Part shown: positions 58,030 through 60,823 of the stretch, in pieces
How the letters are laid out: the number at the start of each line of letters is the position of its first letter
Numbering within the stretch: the first letter of the stretch is position 1
Source of the DNA: an uncultured Pseudomonadales bacterium
GTDB taxonomy: Bacteria; Pseudomonadota; Gammaproteobacteria; Pseudomonadales; Pseudohongiellaceae
NCBI GenBank assembly: GCA_943789485.1
Contig: CALSUH010000013.1
Span: 1-60,823 of the forward strand
Length of the DNA stretch: 60,823 nt
Direction: 5' to 3'
Made by a program: the position numbers and the translations under genes
Notes under the pieces: generated by a model
The model's input: only the letters and a program-made list of their open reading frames with translations
Databases searched by the model: none
What the model was told of the DNA's origin: nothing

Positions 58030-58527
58030 CTATTGTACTCGTACAAACATTGTTCTAATAAACGCTACCGTGCTTTGCAATAAAAACAAAACCAAACAAA
58101 CAATATATATATTTGTAAGTTCAGTTAAATGTCCCGTTATCATCAATCCAGAGATAATAAAAATAGTTGATAATATGCCAGTTTGGAAAAAATAAACTTT
58201 AATGGGGAAAATTTCTTTATGTCCTTGCTTTCTTAGTAAAAGCATCTTTTTAGGAAACACTAATAGTCCTATGACTGAATAAATGCATATAATCCAACAA
58301 TTAATTAGCCAAGCTAATTCTAAATTCTGATCACTAAAGATAGCAAAAGGAAGAATAGAGCCAAACATTGCCCCAAAAGCTGAATAAGTTAAAAGCTGGA
58401 TGCGAAAATTATCTGGAGCACTAAACCCATCAGAACTTCGACTTAAACCAATTAATATTGCTGAGAAGCCAACTATGCCTAGAGCAAGCTCAGCTATTAA
58501 CTGTAGTGCATCAAAATTTGGCTCCAT
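58030..58527 (-). CDS. Membrane protein of unknown function
   Basis: A 165-residue protein with four to five membrane helices (LIAELALGIVGFSAILIGLS, LLTYSAFGAMFGSILPFAIF, LINCWIICIYSVIGLLVF, and two near the C-terminus). I do not recognise a family. The gene is markedly AT-richer than its neighbours, which suggests a separate origin. It ends upstream of the 57.8 kb promoter copy and begins 47 bases from element B. Confidence 0.6.
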   Translation of the reverse strand: MEPNFDALQLIAELALGIVGFSAILIGLSRSSDGFSAPDNFRIQLLTYSAFGAMFGSILPFAIFSDQNLELAWLINCWIICIYSVIGLLVFPKKMLLLRKQGHKEIFPIKVYFFQTGILSTIFIISGLMITGHLTELTNIYIVCLVLFLLQSTVAFIRTMFVRVQ

Positions 58528-58574
58528 ATGTTACCTCCACTGATAAGTTGCGGTTCTAATTTCTAATAAGGAAG

Positions 58575-58688
58575 TAAGTAGGGACACTAACAATTTAACA
58601 ACTTAAGTCTAACCCATAGCGCTCGATTACCGTAATTAAGAAGCCTCCTCGATCTGTTAAGTTGTTATCTTGTTAGTGTCCCCTTGTC
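58575..58688 (+). repeat. 114-bp inverted-repeat element, copy B
   Basis: Starts TAAGTAGGGACACTAACAA and ends TTGTTAGTGTCCCCTTGTC. It is about 90% identical to copies A and C by eye, without indels. It lies eight bases from the stop of the carotenoid oxygenase gene. Confidence 0.88.
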
Positions 58689-58696
58689 CATTGAAA

Positions 58697-60105
58697 TCAG
58701 AGGGGACGCCAATTGCCATGAAACCCAAAAGGGACGCGGTGTTCCAACATTGCCTTTCCGATTGGGCCTTGCTCAATATTTTCCGCATCCAATATCATCA
58801 AGTGGCTTGTGTCAGTTATAGCATCGTAGACATTGGCCATCAAATATCCTTCACCTTCGGCTGCGCTGGATTTTTTCGGTACAAATACTGGTTCCGAAGA
58901 AGAAAATTCATTAGACATTTCATAACGCTTTATTGCGCCGGTATTGTGATCGATTGTGAGCTAGCGCATTGTACCCTCTACCCACAGGATCGCTTAGAGT
59001 GTTACAGGCGAAATAGCCGTGTCGATATTTCAAGCCTGCAAAGCGGTCATCCAGTCTTGGAAATTCACTTATCGAATCATCTAAAATTTCTACTATGTAG
59101 TCATCAGTTGTACCGCTTAAATCAAATGTCCATCGTTTTAGTTTCGCTCTGCTTTTGAGCGGATTTGGTTTAGATCCATCGGCATGAGGAAAGAACGGAG
59201 CTTCATCATATTCACATACATCACAGATCACTGCATCGCCATCGGTATGAGCATTCATGAAATGAAATACATACGCTGGATCGCCTTTGAACCAGCGGAT
59301 GTTCTCAGCAGTTCCTGATCTAGGCATGATCCCTATATAAGACCCTTTATCAGGCTCCCAAGCATATACAGGTGCTCCCCGCATAGCTCGATCCATCGAT
59401 CCGGTTAATGGCATGATGGGAAAAATCACGTGATCTTTTGTGGCTATAAAATCGTGCACCATAGCTGCGTAAGGTGCATCAAAGAATTCTGATCGAGTTA
59501 AATTGCCCTCTTTATCGGCAACATGAAAAGACATTTTTTCGGAAATAATGCCCCTGGCATTATAACCAAAGAAAAGCATCTCTCCAGTTTCTGGGTCGAT
59601 CTTCGGATGAGCGGTCATCGGGCCTTGAAGTTTATCGTCAAAATTCCATGAGCCTTTGGATTCTAAACTTATCGGATCAAGCTCGAACGGAGCATTAGAT
59701 TCAGCCAATGCCAATAATTTTCCACCGTGCCAAACGATGTTAGTGTTGGCAACACCATTCGTGGTTACGCCGGCAACTCTGGGGTCGTTTTGTGTTGGGT
59801 TGAAAATTGTAAAGAGAGATTCGTTAGCTTCGTTTTCCATATCCCATTTAATTGTTCTTGCCCAGCGATTCAGGTGGGGACACCTTTCCATTCTCGACAT
59901 GAAAGGCATGGATCATGCCATCACCGCCAAACCAATGATAATCACCTCGAGGTGCGAATTGTGGATTGGGTCCATTGCGGTAAAAAGACCCATTGAGATC
60001 CAGAGGGATTTCTCCTTCGATTCGTAGACTCGCTGTATCAGATTCTATTTGTAGTGGCGCATAGCCACCGATGAGGTCTGGATGATCGGGGAAAGTTACA
60101 GCCAT
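58697..60105 (-). CDS. Carotenoid oxygenase family protein, frameshifted
   Basis: About 468 residues in three frames: 60105-59848, 59909-58920 and 58918-58697. Two single extra bases explain the breaks: one C in the CCCC near 59874-59877 (restoring KVSHLNRWARTIKW) and one base near 58966 (restoring IDHNTGAIKRYEMSNEF). Once joined, all four iron-ligand histidines are present: MTAHPK, MVHDF, HFMNAH and PFGFHGNW. The enzyme would cleave a carotenoid, apocarotenoid or stilbene double bond in the cytoplasm. Start ATG 60103-60105 has TTGGAG eight bases upstream. Direct copies of the 114-bp element flank the gene. Confidence 0.82.
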
Positions 60106-60159
60106 TGAGTATTACTCCAAGCGTTTTTTGTTAGGACTGAATACCGTAATAATATTAAC

Positions 60160-60215
60160 TAACTGTTCGTCTAATATAGTATGTATAGATATGAGATGGA
60201 ACCATTCTGACTTAT
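60160..60215 (-). promoter_or_regulatory. 55-bp conserved upstream region, copy 2
   Basis: The minus strand reads ATAAGTCAGAATGGTTCCAT then ..TATACATACTATATTAGACGAAC, matching copy 1 at about 80%, with the first 20 bases identical. It lies 55 bases before the carotenoid oxygenase start and ends ten bases from element C. Confidence 0.45.
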
Positions 60216-60224
60216 CGTAAGTAG

Positions 60225-60338
60225 TAAGTAGGGACACTAACAATTTAACAACTTAATTCTAACCTATAGCATTCGATTACTGTAATCAAGAAGCCACCTT
60301 GATCTGTTAAGTTGTTAAGTTGTTAGTGTCCCCTTGTC
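60225..60338 (+). repeat. 114-bp inverted-repeat element, copy C
   Basis: Same orientation as copy B, about ten base differences. Its two 26-bp arms differ at only one position, the best preserved of the three. It ends exactly where the alcohol dehydrogenase coding similarity begins. Confidence 0.88.
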
Positions 60339-60823
60339 TGTCTATCCCGCTTGCAGAGCCTACTGAGGACTTTGTCAGAATTAAAGTGAGTGCCTGTTCT
60401 CTCAACTGGGGAGATGTTGATTACATGCAAGACAACTATACTGAAACTCTTCCCAAAGAATTCCCTACAAGAGTGGGTTCGTGCAGCGTAGGAATTGTGG
60501 ATGCCATAGGTAAGAATGTGAATCCGTCGTGGATGGGCAAAAGGATTTGTTCATTACCGTGTTTTATTGAAGGTCATGGAGAGCATGGAGAATTTGCCTT
60601 AATAAACCATAACTATATTATCGAAGCATATGAAAGGTTTTCAGATATTGAGGCAGCTTCAGTTTGGGCTCAATATTCCACTGCTTATTTTGGTTTAATT
60701 AAACAAGGAAATATAAATAAGGATAGCAAAGTCTTAATATCAGCTGCTACATCCAGTGCAGGGATCGCTGCAATAAAAGTTGCTAATATGATGGGTGCAA
60801 CCAGTATTTGTACTACTAGAAAT
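60339..60823 (+). pseudogene. Zinc-type alcohol dehydrogenase / quinone oxidoreductase, N-terminus lost and 3' end beyond window
   Basis: An open frame runs to the end of the window and reads LSIPLAEPTEDFVRIKVSAC, SLNWGDVDYMQDNY, VGSCSVGIVDAIGKNVNPSW, GEHGEFALINHNYI and KVLISAATSSAGIAAIKVA, the medium-chain dehydrogenase pattern with a Rossmann start. The first ~25 residues of the family (including the usual MKA..... start) are missing, because element C occupies that place. TTG or GTG codons inside the element are in frame but lack a ribosome site. It may be a disrupted gene, unless the element provides a start. AT-rich. Confidence 0.65.

Overview
This window looks like chromosomal DNA from an uncultured or little-studied marine-type gammaproteobacterium. 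The housekeeping gene order supports this: hemA-prfA-prmC-moeB; lolB-ispE-tRNA-Gln-prs-rplY-pth-ychF-tRNA-Met; and mreBCD-maf-rng-yhdP divergent from gatCAB plus a PA4642-type gene. These are layouts known from Pseudomonadales/Cellvibrionales-like bacteria. The genus is an inference that sequence inspection alone cannot fix. No rRNA, CRISPR array, integrase or intact transposase was seen.

Layout. 1-7.1 kb: the end of a TPP-dependent enzyme, a sodium:solute symporter, an amidohydrolase/HAD pair, a PaaI-type thioesterase, a small lipoprotein with a truncated acetyltransferase, a patatin-like protein and a frameshifted MFS transporter. 7.2-13 kb: a TonB-dependent receptor, a YceI protein, a selenophosphate synthetase fused to an NDH-like flavoprotein, and a VOC protein. 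13-22.6 kb: a TPR protein, a zinc peptidase lipoprotein, YjbQ, glutaminyl cyclase, HinT, MtnA with a decayed aldolase/dehydrogenase pseudogene beside it, an orphan ExbD/TolR, a TetR regulator, a DUF445 protein and a decayed ABC ATPase. 22.6-49.2 kb is core genome: envelope (yhdP, mreBCD, lolB), translation (gatCAB, prfA, prmC, pth, rplY, ychF, two tRNAs), RNA decay (rng, rhlB), and haem, isoprenoid and PRPP synthesis (hemA, ispE, prs).

49.2-60.8 kb, starting right after tRNA-Met, is accessory in character. It has small orphan genes, a large DUF5916-type outer-membrane protein, a DUF3089 hydrolase, a PQQ-type sugar dehydrogenase, an alpha/beta hydrolase, a carotenoid oxygenase and the start of an alcohol dehydrogenase. 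Between them lie three copies of a 114-bp inverted-repeat element, a pair of REP-like hairpins and a duplicated 55-bp promoter region. Several single genes are bracketed by these repeats, which suggests gene-by-gene assembly.

A caution runs through the annotation. At least seven otherwise well conserved genes carry single-base indels, mostly insertions (MFS gene, hemA, rplY, pth, ychF, carotenoid oxygenase), clustered most densely at 46.7-48.6 kb in genes that are normally indispensable. Sequence error is the most economical explanation there. The aldolase/SDR, ABC ATPase and acetyltransferase remnants show real decay instead, with large deletions or lost domains.
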